Notes: generated from the letters alone by a model not told the origin. A stretch of 64,000 bases of DNA from Rhodospirillaceae bacterium (GCA_018701215.1 JABIWH010000019.1:62001-126000), one strand, 5' to 3'; positions 1 through 9,525 are shown, counted from the stretch's first letter. Made by a program: numbers and translations.

Positions 1-81
1 GAGAACATGCTGGCCGCTGATGCCATGGAAGGCATGACCGCCTTTATCGAAAAACGTAAACCAGTTTGGAGTGATCGCTAA
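1..81 (+). CDS. C-terminal end of an enoyl-CoA hydratase/isomerase family protein (partial)
   Basis: Only the last 26 codons and the TAA stop lie in the window; the start is off the left edge. The reading frame gives a tail ending in FIEKRKPVWSDR. A run of the form EGxxAFxEKRxPxW is the usual C-terminus of crotonase-fold enoyl-CoA hydratases. The stop overlaps the next ATG by one base (TAATG), so the gene is probably translationally coupled to the CoA-binding protein downstream. The assignment rests on the short tail alone, so substrate cannot be inferred. Confidence 0.6.
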   Translation, partial: ENMLAADAMEGMTAFIEKRKPVWSDR

Positions 82-596
82 TGCATGCGGATGTACTAGA
101 ACCACTGAATTACAGCGACAGCTTGTTGCGCCATATCCTCTCCACCGTGCGCACCATTGCCCTGGTCGGCGCCAGTGGGGATTGGAAGCGGCCCAGCTTT
201 TTTGCCATGAAGTATCTGCAAAGACGGGGCTATCGGGTCATTCCCGTCAACCCGGGCCGGGCCGGCAGCGAAATCCTGGGCGAAACCGTCTATGCCAGCC
301 TGGCTGATATACCAGGTGAGATTGACATGGTGGATGTCTTCCGCGCCTCGGATGCCGCCCTTGGCGTGGCCGAGGAAACGGTGGCGCTCAAGGCTGAAAA
401 AAACATCAAGGTCCTCTGGCTGCAACTCGGCGTCCGCAACGATGCCGCCGCCGAACTGGCCGAGGCGGCCGGGTTGCAAGTGATCATGGACCGTTGCCCG
501 AAGATCGAATTCGCCCGCCTGTCCGGTGAATTATCGTGGAGCGGCATTAACACCGGCATTATCACCTCCAAGGTTCTAAAGGCGCCCAGAGCATGA
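81..596 (+). CDS. CoA-binding domain protein (YccU-like)
   Basis: This 171-residue protein has a single Rossmann-type CoA-binding domain. The motif VGASGDWKRPS near residues 29-39 is the nucleotide-binding loop. The later blocks VIPVNPG, WLQLGVRN and a final MDRCPKIEF segment follow the order seen in the YccU/DUF-type CoA_binding_2 family. These proteins resemble the N-terminal part of succinyl-CoA synthetase alpha but have no catalytic histidine domain, and their cellular role is not established. Its ATG overlaps the preceding stop by one base and its own stop overlaps the metY start (ATGA). This family is often found next to O-acetylhomoserine sulfhydrylase genes in proteobacteria, and the operon here fits that pattern. 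Confidence 0.85.
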   Translation: MHADVLEPLNYSDSLLRHILSTVRTIALVGASGDWKRPSFFAMKYLQRRGYRVIPVNPGRAGSEILGETVYASLADIPGEIDMVDVFRASDAALGVAEETVALKAEKNIKVLWLQLGVRNDAAAELAEAAGLQVIMDRCPKIEFARLSGELSWSGINTGIITSKVLKAPRA

Positions 597-1909
597 GTAG
601 TCAAAGCAAATCCAACGATCCGCAATCCAATATTCCGGCCTACGGCTTCGAAACCCTGGCCGTACATGCCGGCGCCCGCCCTGATCCGACCACCGGTGCT
701 AGGTCGACGCCGATTTTTCAGAGCAACGCCTTTGTCTTTCATGACGCCGAACACGCCGCCGAGCTGTTCAATCTGCAAACATTCGGCTTTATCTATTCCC
801 GCCTGACCAACCCGACCGTGTCGGTGCTGGAAGAGCGTGTCTGTGCCCTGGAGAATGGCCGCGGTGCAGTGGCCTGCGCCACCGGGCATGCGGCGCAATT
901 TCTGCTTGCCGCCACCTTGTTGGAGACCGGCGATGAATTCATCGCCTCGAAAAACCTCTATGGCGGCTCCATCACCCAGTTCGGAGTCTCTTTCGCCAAG
1001 CTGGGCTGGACCTGCAATTTCGTCGATATGACCAACGCGGACGAATTGCGCGCGGCGATGAACGATAAGATCAAGTTCATCTTCTGCGAAGTTCTGGCCA
1101 ATCCCGGAGGCGTGGTGCTGGACCTGGAAGAATTGGCGGCGATCGCCAAGGAATGGGGCGTGCCCCTGGTGGTCGATAATACGCTTGCCTCGCCCTATCT
1201 GTGCCGGCCGTTTGATTGGGGCGCCGATATCGTGGTGCATTCCGCGACCAAATACATTGGCGGTCACGGCAACACCATGGGTGGGGTGGTGGCTGAGTCC
1301 GGACGTTTCGATTGGAACCAGAACGACAAGTTCCCCTCCATGGCCAAGCCTGACCCGGCTTATCACGGCCTGACCTTCGCAGAGACGTTTGGCGATTTTG
1401 GCTTTTCCATGAAAATGCGCGCCGTGGCCTTGCGTGACTATGGCCCCACCCTGTCGGCGCAATCGGCCTGGAACTTGTTGCAGGGCGTGGAGACATTGCC
1501 CCTGCGCATGGAACGGCATTGCGCCAATGCCCAGGCCGTGGCCGAATTCCTCGACAGTCATCCGAAAGTCGCCTGGGTCTCCTTCGCCGGCCTGCCATCC
1601 AGCCCGTATCATGAACTGGCCAACAAATACCTGCCCAAGGGCGCCGGCGCGGTTTTCACATTCGGCGTCAAGGGCGGCTTCGCCGCCGGCGAGACCGTGG
1701 TCAACGCGGTGGAGATTTTCTCTCACCTGGCCAACGTCGGCGATACTCGTAGCCTGATCATCCATCCCGCATCCACCACGCACCGGCAATTAACGCCGGA
1801 GCAGCAGGAGGCGGCGGGTGCCGGCGCGGATGTCATCCGCCTCTCCATCGGCATCGAGACGGCAGAGGATATTATCGCCGATCTGGACCAGGCCCTGGCC
1901 AAGACCTAG
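593..1909 (+). CDS. metY: O-acetylhomoserine sulfhydrylase / aminocarboxypropyltransferase
   Basis: This cytoplasmic PLP enzyme makes homocysteine (or methionine) from O-acetyl-L-homoserine and sulfide (or methanethiol). The 438-residue length matches the family. The start YGFETLAVHAGARPDPTTGAR and the block IYSRLTNPT are signatures of the Cys/Met metabolism PLP family. The PLP lysine is K220 in HSATKYIGGHG. The C-terminal ASTTHRQL segment, which contacts the substrate carboxylate, is intact. The start codon overlaps the upstream stop by four bases. No SAM riboswitch is possible directly upstream because there is no leader. Activity as a direct sulfhydrylase is inferred from family; a cystathionine-type role is less likely given the long insert typical of MetY. 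Confidence 0.92.
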   Translation: MSSQSKSNDPQSNIPAYGFETLAVHAGARPDPTTGARSTPIFQSNAFVFHDAEHAAELFNLQTFGFIYSRLTNPTVSVLEERVCALENGRGAVACATGHAAQFLLAATLLETGDEFIASKNLYGGSITQFGVSFAKLGWTCNFVDMTNADELRAAMNDKIKFIFCEVLANPGGVVLDLEELAAIAKEWGVPLVVDNTLASPYLCRPFDWGADIVVHSATKYIGGHGNTMGGVVAESGRFDWNQNDKFPSMAKPDPAYHGLTFAETFGDFGFSMKMRAVALRDYGPTLSAQSAWNLLQGVETLPLRMERHCANAQAVAEFLDSHPKVAWVSFAGLPSSPYHELANKYLPKGAGAVFTFGVKGGFAAGETVVNAVEIFSHLANVGDTRSLIIHPASTTHRQLTPEQQEAAGAGADVIRLSIGIETAEDIIADLDQALAKT

Positions 1910-1923
1910 GCGGGACGCGGACC

Positions 1924-2307
1924 ATGTTCAGTCACATCACAGTCGGCACCAACGACTTCGAACGCGCCACCAAATTTTACGACGCCGTCATGGCCATATT
2001 GGGTCATGAATGCTTCATCAATGGCGAGGGCTATCGGGGTTATGGCCAGCCCAGCGACAACCAGTTCTGGGTTCTGTCGCCGTTCGATAAGGCCGCCGCC
2101 GTCCCCGGCAACGGCAGCCATGTCGCCTTTCTGGCACCCGACCGCGCCACCGTCCGTGCCTTTCACGAAACAGCGTTGGCCAATGGCGGCAGCGACGAGG
2201 GCGTGCCGGGTTTACGGCCCCATTATCATCCCAATTACTACGGCGCCTATGTGCGTGATCCAGACGGCAACAAACTGCAAGCGGTCTGCCATCGTACGGA
2301 AGGCTGA
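1924..2307 (+). CDS. VOC family protein (glyoxalase/bleomycin resistance/dioxygenase fold)
   Basis: This 127-residue single-module vicinal-oxygen-chelate protein begins FSHITVGTNDFERATKFYDAV, where the first histidine is a usual metal ligand. GSHVAFLAP is in the middle, and YGAYVRDPDGNKLQAV at the C-terminus is the standard last beta-strand motif. Such short VOC proteins act as dimers in lyase, dioxygenase or resistance reactions, and the sequence does not decide which. It lies 14 bases after metY and 8 bases before a methyltransferase gene, so it is likely co-transcribed with both. Confidence 0.85.
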   Translation: MFSHITVGTNDFERATKFYDAVMAILGHECFINGEGYRGYGQPSDNQFWVLSPFDKAAAVPGNGSHVAFLAPDRATVRAFHETALANGGSDEGVPGLRPHYHPNYYGAYVRDPDGNKLQAVCHRTEG

Positions 2308-2315
2308 CCGTCAGC

Positions 2316-2924
2316 ATGGCCAAGTCCGCCGAGTACCGCAGCATCGCCCGGCTCTATGACATTCTTGATTTGCCATTCGAATACGCCCGCTACCGCCCGC
2401 TGCGGCCGAAAATCTGGATTGGCCTATCGGGCCGCATTCTGGATGCCGGCGTCGGGACCGGGCGCAACATGGCCTACTACCCGGACGGTGCCGAAATGGT
2501 TGGCCTTGATCTGAGCGGCCCTATGTTGAAGCGGGCGGCGGCATGCAAGCGGCGCACGGCGACGGCAGTGGATCTGGTCGAGGCCGACATCACCGCCACT
2601 TCGTTTCCCGACGATTCCTTTGATGCGGTTGTCTCGACCTTTCTGTTTTGCGTGCTGGCACCAGAGCTGCAATTGCCGGCCTTGGTCGAACTGGCTCGGA
2701 TCTGCAAGCCGGACGGCGAGATCCGCATTCTGGAATACGCCATCTCCGCCAACCCAATCCGCCGCGCCATCATGCGCCTGTGGGCGCCATGGGTACGTTT
2801 CGCCTACGGTGCCGCGTTTGATCGGAACACGGAACAATACCTGCCCGCCGCCGGGCTGGAATTGATTGAAACCCGATATCTACACAGCGATATCATCAAG
2901 CTGCTGGTCATCCGGCACGCCTGA
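2316..2924 (+). CDS. Class I SAM-dependent methyltransferase (UbiE/COQ5-like)
   Basis: The 202-residue protein carries a Rossmann SAM-binding fold. Motif I is ILDAGVGTGRN (about residues 41-51), the acidic end of beta 2 is GLDLSGPML, and the motif IV region is FDAVVSTFLFCVL. ICKPDGEIRILEY matches the post-motif seen in UbiE-like enzymes. The substrate is unknown; it is not the canonical ubiquinone methyltransferase, because it is shorter and sits away from ubiquinone genes. It is the last gene of the + strand metY operon and converges with the - strand DUF3604 gene only 11 bases away. Confidence 0.85.
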   Translation: MAKSAEYRSIARLYDILDLPFEYARYRPLRPKIWIGLSGRILDAGVGTGRNMAYYPDGAEMVGLDLSGPMLKRAAACKRRTATAVDLVEADITATSFPDDSFDAVVSTFLFCVLAPELQLPALVELARICKPDGEIRILEYAISANPIRRAIMRLWAPWVRFAYGAAFDRNTEQYLPAAGLELIETRYLHSDIIKLLVIRHA

Positions 2925-2935
2925 TCGGCGTTGCT

Positions 2936-5254
2936 CTATTTAAAGACGTAAATCGGGCTGCTCCAGGCCTGAAAGCCGTCTTCGGTGTTGACGCAAATCC
3001 ATAGAGGATTGTCCCGGCCCGCGGTAATTGGAATTTCAATCTCCGCCGTGATTTCACGGCAATCGTTGTCGTCAGGCAGACGAAAGGCCTTGATCCGCCG
3101 TTCCAGACCGCCAGCTTCCACCACCTGATCTTCCATGCCGATATCAGCCAGGGCTATGTTCATCGCGGCCAGATTGGTCGCGATGGACATCTCGCCATTT
3201 TGATCAGCATCCAGCCAGGCATCAAAGCCGCCGAAATTGCCGGTGGTGATAGCGTCAAAGATAATGGTGTCATCACTTTGCTGTTCAAACAGCCGTTCGT
3301 GGTTCCAGGCGTTGATCTTTTCAAAACGGCGAATATTGGCGCCGCCAAAGGAAACCTTGCCCTTCCAGTTGGTGTCACGGCCCCTGCCCCGATATTCCGC
3401 GCCGCTCCATAAGACACGGATGCGGTTGCCAAGGTCATCCGCGCCGTAGCCACGCAGAGTTTGGATAACCTCCGCTCCGTTGCGCACTTCAATGCGCTCA
3501 ATCGGTGCCTGGGTCACGGCCCGGACCGTCAGGGTGATTGTATCGCCGGTGGTTCGGACGATATCGCCCATCATCACCTCCCCCACTTCACGGCTCGTAG
3601 TATCTGGGAACAAATTTGGATCCTGATCGAACAGGGTCGCGGCCCCGGCAAAGCGCGCCTTGACGTCCAGATGCATGCGGGTGCCCGTGGTGCCGTAGTG
3701 GTGGCGGCGGCGCAGACAGTCGAAAAAGCTGTCGCGGGTCAGCTCCTCCGTAAGGAAACAGGTCAAACCGCCATAGGCGCCAAAGGTCGAGACACCGGGA
3801 TAGGAGGCGCCAGGCCGGCCCTTGTGGCCGTCACTGTTACAGACCACGCCACAGCGGTGGCCCAGGGGAAAGCCATCGGTCAGCAGCCATTCGAAGGTGC
3901 CCCAGGCGGAATGGATCTCCATCGACATTTCCTTGGTGCCGTCATGGGCATAGGCGATATCGGCATAGCGGCCACCCACATGGGCATAGACCACGCAATC
4001 CTCGTCGGCCAGCCGCTCAAACAGTGCGTTGGCGTCGTTGGCATCCATGTCCAGATCGGAGCGGTCGGTCAGCAGGGCGTGGGAGGAGCGGTAGATCGGC
4101 CGGCCCTCGGTCCGGTAATAGACATTGCGGTCGCCGCCCACCGCCGTATTGCCCGACCATTCATAGCCTGGAAAGGTCACGAAGCGGCCATCCTCGTGAT
4201 ACTCGGCGGTCAATTGATTGAGGTAGGCCCAAAAGGCATTGTTGACCTGGAAATCGTTGGCCTGATGGCTCAGCGCATCAAGGAAGGCATATTTGCGCCC
4301 AAAATCAAAATAATCTCTTGAAGTTCCGATGCCGATGGACTCGCCGCTTTGCCCATGTAAATCGGCCCAATAGCCGCCATGAGGCCCATCCTCGACGACC
4401 AGCGGATGCGAGCGCGCCACCACCTCGCCAGTTTCATCACGAACCGTGATCCGCAAGGTACCCGGTTCCGCCACGCTCAACCCCTCGAACAGCATGGCGC
4501 GCTCGCCCAGGGCATAGTCGACCGTTGCCGGCAGACCGTCGACCGCCAGAGTGCTTTCCAGGGTAAACTTACCCTCTGCCTTGTGGGTTGGATTGCCCCA
4601 TTTATCCTCCGCCTTCAGGCCAAAGTGGAAACGCTCGCCAGGCCGGCGCAGGCTGGGCAGCACGGCACGCCAAAGCGCGGCTTCACCCGGTACAATGGCA
4701 ATGTTGGGCGTATTTGGGATGGGCGTATATTGTCCGACGGCGCAGACATCCGCCGCCACCTTGAATTCGAAACGCGGCTCGACCATGGACTGCATGCGCA
4801 GACCGGGGGAGCCATGCGAGGTGTCGCCCAGTACAATTTTAATCCGGTCGCCTTCACGCAAAAAACCGCCCGCAACGCGGATGGTTAGGCATTTCCAGCG
4901 TGGCCTTGCCGCACCCCGGCCTGCGTAGTTGACCAGTAGCGGTACGCCGGAGGATGAGGTCGCGGTGACATAATTATCGCCGGTGGGATTGGTCGTCTGC
5001 AAGGTGCCGCTGTCTCCCATGGCGCGCAGCATGACCTGGATCGCCCCGGTATCATCCAGACCAAAGCGGCCAACCGTGTAGGTCAGGCGAAAGGTTTGCA
5101 GACTGCGGGCGGGGAATTTGCCTTTCGGCGCGATCTCCACATGGCCGTACAGCACTGGGTCGGTACCCGGCTGCGCGGTGGTCCAAACCTCACCCACCAG
5201 GTCTGAATCGACTAATATGCCGGTTTCCTGTCTGTCCGTGTCTTGCTCGGTCAT
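2936..5254 (-). CDS. DUF3604 family protein with a PHP-like metal centre
   Basis: This protein has 772 residues from the chosen ATG at 5254, which is preceded by an AGGGG sequence; in-frame ATGs at 5275 and 5296 are possible. The N-terminal 290 residues look like beta-rich sandwich domains. From about residue 297 a PHP-like pattern appears: ADLHGQSG, ALSHQAND, FPGYEWSG, VVYAHVGG, MEIHSAWG and CNSDGHKGRPG. These His, Glu and Asp residues are spaced like the trinuclear metal ligands of PHP phosphoesterases. DUF3604 members are widespread in marine and soil proteobacteria but lack an assigned substrate. No signal peptide is evident, so it is probably cytoplasmic. Hydrolysis of a phosphoester or similar bond is inference from fold. 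Confidence 0.85.
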   Translation of the reverse strand: MTEQDTDRQETGILVDSDLVGEVWTTAQPGTDPVLYGHVEIAPKGKFPARSLQTFRLTYTVGRFGLDDTGAIQVMLRAMGDSGTLQTTNPTGDNYVTATSSSGVPLLVNYAGRGAARPRWKCLTIRVAGGFLREGDRIKIVLGDTSHGSPGLRMQSMVEPRFEFKVAADVCAVGQYTPIPNTPNIAIVPGEAALWRAVLPSLRRPGERFHFGLKAEDKWGNPTHKAEGKFTLESTLAVDGLPATVDYALGERAMLFEGLSVAEPGTLRITVRDETGEVVARSHPLVVEDGPHGGYWADLHGQSGESIGIGTSRDYFDFGRKYAFLDALSHQANDFQVNNAFWAYLNQLTAEYHEDGRFVTFPGYEWSGNTAVGGDRNVYYRTEGRPIYRSSHALLTDRSDLDMDANDANALFERLADEDCVVYAHVGGRYADIAYAHDGTKEMSMEIHSAWGTFEWLLTDGFPLGHRCGVVCNSDGHKGRPGASYPGVSTFGAYGGLTCFLTEELTRDSFFDCLRRRHHYGTTGTRMHLDVKARFAGAATLFDQDPNLFPDTTSREVGEVMMGDIVRTTGDTITLTVRAVTQAPIERIEVRNGAEVIQTLRGYGADDLGNRIRVLWSGAEYRGRGRDTNWKGKVSFGGANIRRFEKINAWNHERLFEQQSDDTIIFDAITTGNFGGFDAWLDADQNGEMSIATNLAAMNIALADIGMEDQVVEAGGLERRIKAFRLPDDNDCREITAEIEIPITAGRDNPLWICVNTEDGFQAWSSPIYVFK

Positions 5255-5292
5255 GCGTGCGCCCCTGTTTTTCATTTTGCGGCCGAATACTA

Positions 5293-5904
5293 TCAACGAT
5301 GTTGGGAAACTGCATCATTGAGCTTTTCCAAGTAGCAATCCGCCATGCCCAAGTCGCGCAATTTCAACACCGTATTCGCCAGATAATCCCGGCACGATCC
5401 CCGCTCGCCACAAGCCAGGGCGATATGTTCAACAATATACTCTTGGCGCAAATCGCCCGCATATTGACGGCTGGCTTTGTTGCTCACGAATGTCAGTGCA
5501 GGTGTTTCGATGCCGTTGATCTCCATGCCAATCCAGGTCGGCACATAGACATCCGTCCACATTTCCCTCCGCCAGATCATGGGCAATGCCTCGTCACGAT
5601 CAGCCGCGCCAATTTGAAATGCCATGCCCTGGCAGCTCCCACCCGGCATCAGGCCCAACGACAGGCCCGGTACCTCCGGTGTGCCGCGTGCCAGGGCGGT
5701 CCAGACGCACATCGCCCTACGCCAACCCACCAGCCGTGCCGCAACCGCCGCGCGATGGGGAAACGGCGCATCCCACAATAAACTGCCATAACCGAAGAGC
5801 CACAGATCGTCCTGCCCTTCCGGCGCCTGCGCCAGTGTGTCGATGCATGATTGTAGGCGCGCCTGTTCACCGAGGGTGGCAAATGGTTTGTCAAAGCTAT
5901 GCAT
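5293..5904 (-). CDS. ChaC-like glutathione-specific gamma-glutamylcyclotransferase
   Basis: The ChaC family cleaves glutathione to 5-oxoproline and Cys-Gly in the cytoplasm. The signature LWLFGYGSLLWD gives the substrate-binding YGSL loop. GWRRAMCVWT and the block WRREMW contain conserved family residues, with the glutamate in REM as the expected catalytic acid. The protein is 203 residues from ATG 5904, close to the usual ChaC length; an in-frame TTG at 5949 would add 15 residues of no recognisable use. It lies directly upstream of the DUF3604 gene on the same strand (38 bases), so the two may share a transcript, and it is divergent from the carboxylase gene. Confidence 0.87.
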   Translation of the reverse strand: MHSFDKPFATLGEQARLQSCIDTLAQAPEGQDDLWLFGYGSLLWDAPFPHRAAVAARLVGWRRAMCVWTALARGTPEVPGLSLGLMPGGSCQGMAFQIGAADRDEALPMIWRREMWTDVYVPTWIGMEINGIETPALTFVSNKASRQYAGDLRQEYIVEHIALACGERGSCRDYLANTVLKLRDLGMADCYLEKLNDAVSQHR

Positions 5905-6011
5905 GGTATTCACGGATATAATGCCGATGCCCTGGTGAAAGATTATCAAAGCTGGCCGGAAATCAAGCCCGGTCTATAATGGCATTTCCTGTCCAAGATC
6001 GAGAGTCCCCC

Positions 6012-9000
6012 ATGCCCATCACTAAATTACTGATCGCCAATCGGGGCGAAATCGCCATTCGCATCCAACGCGCCGCCGCCGCCCTGGATATCTCGACCGT
6101 GGCCATTTTTTCCACGGATGATACACAAAGCCTGCATGTCTTCCGCGCCGACGAGGCCCACGCCCTGACGGGCGCGGGCGCGCCCAGCTATCTGGATATA
6201 GATCAGGTCATCGCTGCCGCAAAGGCAACCAGCTGTGACGGGGTGCATCCGGGCTATGGCTTTTTGAGCGAAAACGCCGCCTTTGCCCGTGCCTGCGAGG
6301 CTGCCGGATTGATTTTTGTCGGCCCACGGGCGGAGGTTCTGGACAAGCTTGGCGACAAGGTCAAGGGACGCAACATTGCCGCCGCCGCCGGGGTGCCGGT
6401 TTTGGCGGGCTCCACCGGGCCGGTGGATCTAGCCGGGGCCCAGGCGTTCCTGACCTCTCTGGACGGCGCGCCGATGATCATCAAGGCAGTGTCAGGCGGT
6501 GGCGGCCGGGGCGTGCGCGTTATTCACACCGCTGACGAGTTGGCCGAAGGATTTGAACGCGCGGCATCGGAAGCTGCCGCTGCCTTTGGCGATGGCGCGC
6601 TGTATGTAGAACGTTATCTGGCAAGCGCCCGCCATATCGAAGTACAGATCCTGGGCGATGGCCGTGGCGAGGTACGGCATCTGGGGGAACGGGACTGCAG
6701 CATTCAACGGCGGCATCAAAAGATCCTGGAAATCGCACCGGCGCCGGGACTGGATCCGGTGCTGCGCGAGAGTATTCTGGCCGCCGCCGTCACCCTGGCG
6801 CAAACACTTGAATACAGCAATGTGGGCACCTTTGAATTTCTGGTCGATGGCGCGAATAACGACTTCATCTTCATGGAGGCCAACCCCCGCCTGCAGGTGG
6901 AACACACCATCACCGAGGAGGTAACCGGCGTCGATCTGGTGCGGGCGCAACTGCGCATCGCCAATGGCGCCAGCCTTGATGATCTGGGCATCGTGGCCGG
7001 TAGCCCCGTCATGCACGGCTATGCGGTGCAGGCCCGGGTGAATATGGAACGAATTGATCAGAGCGGCGCGGCGATGCCGGCGGGCGGTCGATTGAAGGCC
7101 TTTGATCCGCCGACCGGGCCCGGCATCCGCACCGACACCTTTGGTTATGCCGGCTATACCACAACGCCGCGATTTGATTCCCTGCTGGCCAAGGTCATCA
7201 CCCACAGCACCGAGGGCTATGAAAGCGCCATCAAGGCCAGCTACCGTGCCCTGTGCGAATTCCGGATAGAAGGCGTCAGCACAAACATCGGCTTCCTGCA
7301 GAATTTGCTACGTCACGGCGACATCGCCAAAGGCAATCTCTATACCCGCTTTCTCGACGACCACATCGCCGCCTTGGTCAACGGCGCTGAGCACAAGGCA
7401 GGCTACCTCACCACGGCACCCGTGGCCTCGCAGGATCGACAGCTGGCCGGCGCCCAGGTCAGCGCCGATGATCCCCTGGCGGTACTAAGTTTCGGCCAAT
7501 CCGGCAGCACCGGCATGGCCGGCGCGGCGGCGGCCCCCGCGGCATCAATGTCTGGTGAAAGCGTCGTTGGCCCCGATGGCTCCGTCCCCGTGCTCTCACC
7601 GCTGCAAGGCACCATTGTCGCCATCAACGTGACTGAAGGCGATGGTGTTACCATTGGCGCCGCGCTGCTGGTCATGGAGTCCATGAAGATGGAACATGTC
7701 ATCAGTGCCGAAATTTCCGGCATCGTACGCGCCATCGCCGTGGCGGTGGGCGATACCATCTATGACGGCTCGCCGTTGCTGTTCGTTGAAGAGGCCGATA
7801 TCGCCGCCGGCGAGGCGGAAGCGGTCGCCGAGATCGACTTGGACGAAATCCGCCCCGATTTACGCGAAGTGCTGGACCGGCGCTTCTTGCACAGTGACGC
7901 GGGCCGCCCCAAGGCAACGGCGCGGCGCCACGACAAGGGCCAGCGCACGGCACGGGAAAACATCGCACAATTGTGCAACATGGACACCTTCGTTGAATAC
8001 GCCCCCCTGGTACTGGCCGCCCAGCGCCAGCGTCACGATGTGGCAACCTTGATCGAAAAAAGCCCCGCCGACGGTCTGATCACCGCCCTGGCCGCCGTCA
8101 ACGATGACCTGTTTGGCGAGCCTAATAACCGCTGCGCCATCATGTTCTATGACTACACGGTGTTCGCCGGTACCCAAGGGGTACAGAACCACCGCAAGAC
8201 CGACCGTATCATTGATCTGGCCGAAGAAGGCCGCCTGCCTTTCATCCTTTTTGCCGAGGGCGGCGGCGGCCGGCCCGGCGACACCGACCGCACGGGCGGC
8301 GACGGCAGCCGGACCTTTTCGCGGTTCGCCCAATTATCAGGCCTGGTCCCCATGGTCGGCATCACCACCGGACGCTGTTTCGCGGGCAATGCCTCGCTGC
8401 TGGGCTGTTGCGATGTGATCATTGCCACCAAGGACGCCAATATCGGCATGGGCGGCCCGGCCATGATCGAGGGCGGCGGCCTGGGCGTCTATGCGCCCGA
8501 GGACATTGGCCCCATGAGCATCCAGGTACCCTCAGGCGTGGTCGATATTCTGGTCGAGGATGAGGCCGAGGCCATCGATGTGGCGAAAAAATATCTCTCC
8601 TACTTCCAAGGCCCGATCGGGGCATGGGCGGCACCGGATCAGCGTTTGATGCGGCGCATCGTACCGGAAAACCGTCTGCGGGTTTACGAGATCCGCGAAG
8701 TGATCGAGACCCTGGCGGATGTAGACACGGTACTGGAGCTGCGCAGCGGTTTCGGTTTCGGCTCGGTCACCTGCCTGATCCGGGTCGAGGGCCGTCCCGT
8801 CGGCGTGCTGGCCAACAACCCCAAGCATCTGGGCGGCGCCATCGACAGTGATTCCGCCGACAAAGCGGCACGCTTCATGCAGCTTTGCGACGCCTTTGAT
8901 ATCCCTCTGCTGAACCTGTGCGACACACCCGGCATCATGGTCGGGCCCGAGATCGAGAAGACCGCCCTGGTGCGCCATTCCTCACGCATGTTCGTGATCG

Positions 9001-9398
9001 GGGCCAATCTACAGGTGCCGTTCTTCACCATCGTGCTGCGCAAGGGCTATGGCCTGGGCGCCATCGCCATGGCGGGCGGATCGTACAAGGCGGCCTATTT
9101 CACCGTCGCCTGGCCGACCGGAGAATTCTACGGCATGGGGATCGAGGGCGCGGTCAAACTCGGCTACCGCAACGATCTGGCGGCAATTAGAGATCCCAAG
9201 GAACGCCTGGAGACCTATCAGAAAATGGTCGATGACGCCTACGAGGGCGCCAAGGCTTTGAACTATTCCTCATACTTTGGTATCGACGATACCATTGATC
9301 CGGCGGAAAGCCGTCATTGGTTGATCAATTGTCTGAAATCGATCCGGCGCAAAACCAAGGGCGACGGCAAAATCCGCCCCTCGGTCGATGCCTGGTAA
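6012..9398 (+). CDS. Single-chain biotin-dependent acyl-CoA carboxylase (BC-BCCP-CT)
   Basis: All parts of an acyl-CoA carboxylase are in one 1128-residue chain. The biotin carboxylase domain (about 1-450) starts KLLIANRGEIAIRI, has the ATP-grasp loop SGGGGRGVR and the catalytic stretch EANPRLQVEH. A linker follows, then a biotinyl domain with MESMKMEH, biotinylated at K559. The carboxyltransferase domain (about 630-1120) includes ATKDANIGMGGPA, LCDTPGIMVG and RKGYGLGAIAMAGG. This order matches the long-chain acyl-CoA carboxylases described as single-chain enzymes in Mycobacterium avium and Rhodopseudomonas. The ATG at 6012 is chosen because homology begins there; an upstream in-frame ATG lies at 5979. 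It carboxylates an acyl-CoA with bicarbonate and ATP; the substrate is not readable from sequence. Confidence 0.9.
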   Translation: MPITKLLIANRGEIAIRIQRAAAALDISTVAIFSTDDTQSLHVFRADEAHALTGAGAPSYLDIDQVIAAAKATSCDGVHPGYGFLSENAAFARACEAAGLIFVGPRAEVLDKLGDKVKGRNIAAAAGVPVLAGSTGPVDLAGAQAFLTSLDGAPMIIKAVSGGGGRGVRVIHTADELAEGFERAASEAAAAFGDGALYVERYLASARHIEVQILGDGRGEVRHLGERDCSIQRRHQKILEIAPAPGLDPVLRESILAAAVTLAQTLEYSNVGTFEFLVDGANNDFIFMEANPRLQVEHTITEEVTGVDLVRAQLRIANGASLDDLGIVAGSPVMHGYAVQARVNMERIDQSGAAMPAGGRLKAFDPPTGPGIRTDTFGYAGYTTTPRFDSLLAKVITHSTEGYESAIKASYRALCEFRIEGVSTNIGFLQNLLRHGDIAKGNLYTRFLDDHIAALVNGAEHKAGYLTTAPVASQDRQLAGAQVSADDPLAVLSFGQSGSTGMAGAAAAPAASMSGESVVGPDGSVPVLSPLQGTIVAINVTEGDGVTIGAALLVMESMKMEHVISAEISGIVRAIAVAVGDTIYDGSPLLFVEEADIAAGEAEAVAEIDLDEIRPDLREVLDRRFLHSDAGRPKATARRHDKGQRTARENIAQLCNMDTFVEYAPLVLAAQRQRHDVATLIEKSPADGLITALAAVNDDLFGEPNNRCAIMFYDYTVFAGTQGVQNHRKTDRIIDLAEEGRLPFILFAEGGGGRPGDTDRTGGDGSRTFSRFAQLSGLVPMVGITTGRCFAGNASLLGCCDVIIATKDANIGMGGPAMIEGGGLGVYAPEDIGPMSIQVPSGVVDILVEDEAEAIDVAKKYLSYFQGPIGAWAAPDQRLMRRIVPENRLRVYEIREVIETLADVDTVLELRSGFGFGSVTCLIRVEGRPVGVLANNPKHLGGAIDSDSADKAARFMQLCDAFDIPLLNLCDTPGIMVGPEIEKTALVRHSSRMFVIGANLQVPFFTIVLRKGYGLGAIAMAGGSYKAAYFTVAWPTGEFYGMGIEGAVKLGYRNDLAAIRDPKERLETYQKMVDDAYEGAKALNYSSYFGIDDTIDPAESRHWLINCLKSIRRKTKGDGKIRPSVDAW

Positions 9399-9525
9399 AT
9401 TCGGGCGGGTTGCAAGCAACGCTGGCCATTTCACAGTAGGGCTATTATGACGGCGGGAACGGAATGCCCGGGAACAATTCATTGAATGTTTGGCCGGGTG
9501 ACTTTGAGTGAAGGAAAACCAGACA

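Noticed and set aside
290..1789. Long - strand open frame of 499 codons
   Set aside because: It lies wholly antisense to metY, has no recognisable domain, and is explained by high GC content suppressing stops.
3461..4321. + strand open frame of 286 codons
   Set aside because: It is antisense to the DUF3604 gene, whose PHP-like motifs are convincing; no motif is seen in the antisense product.
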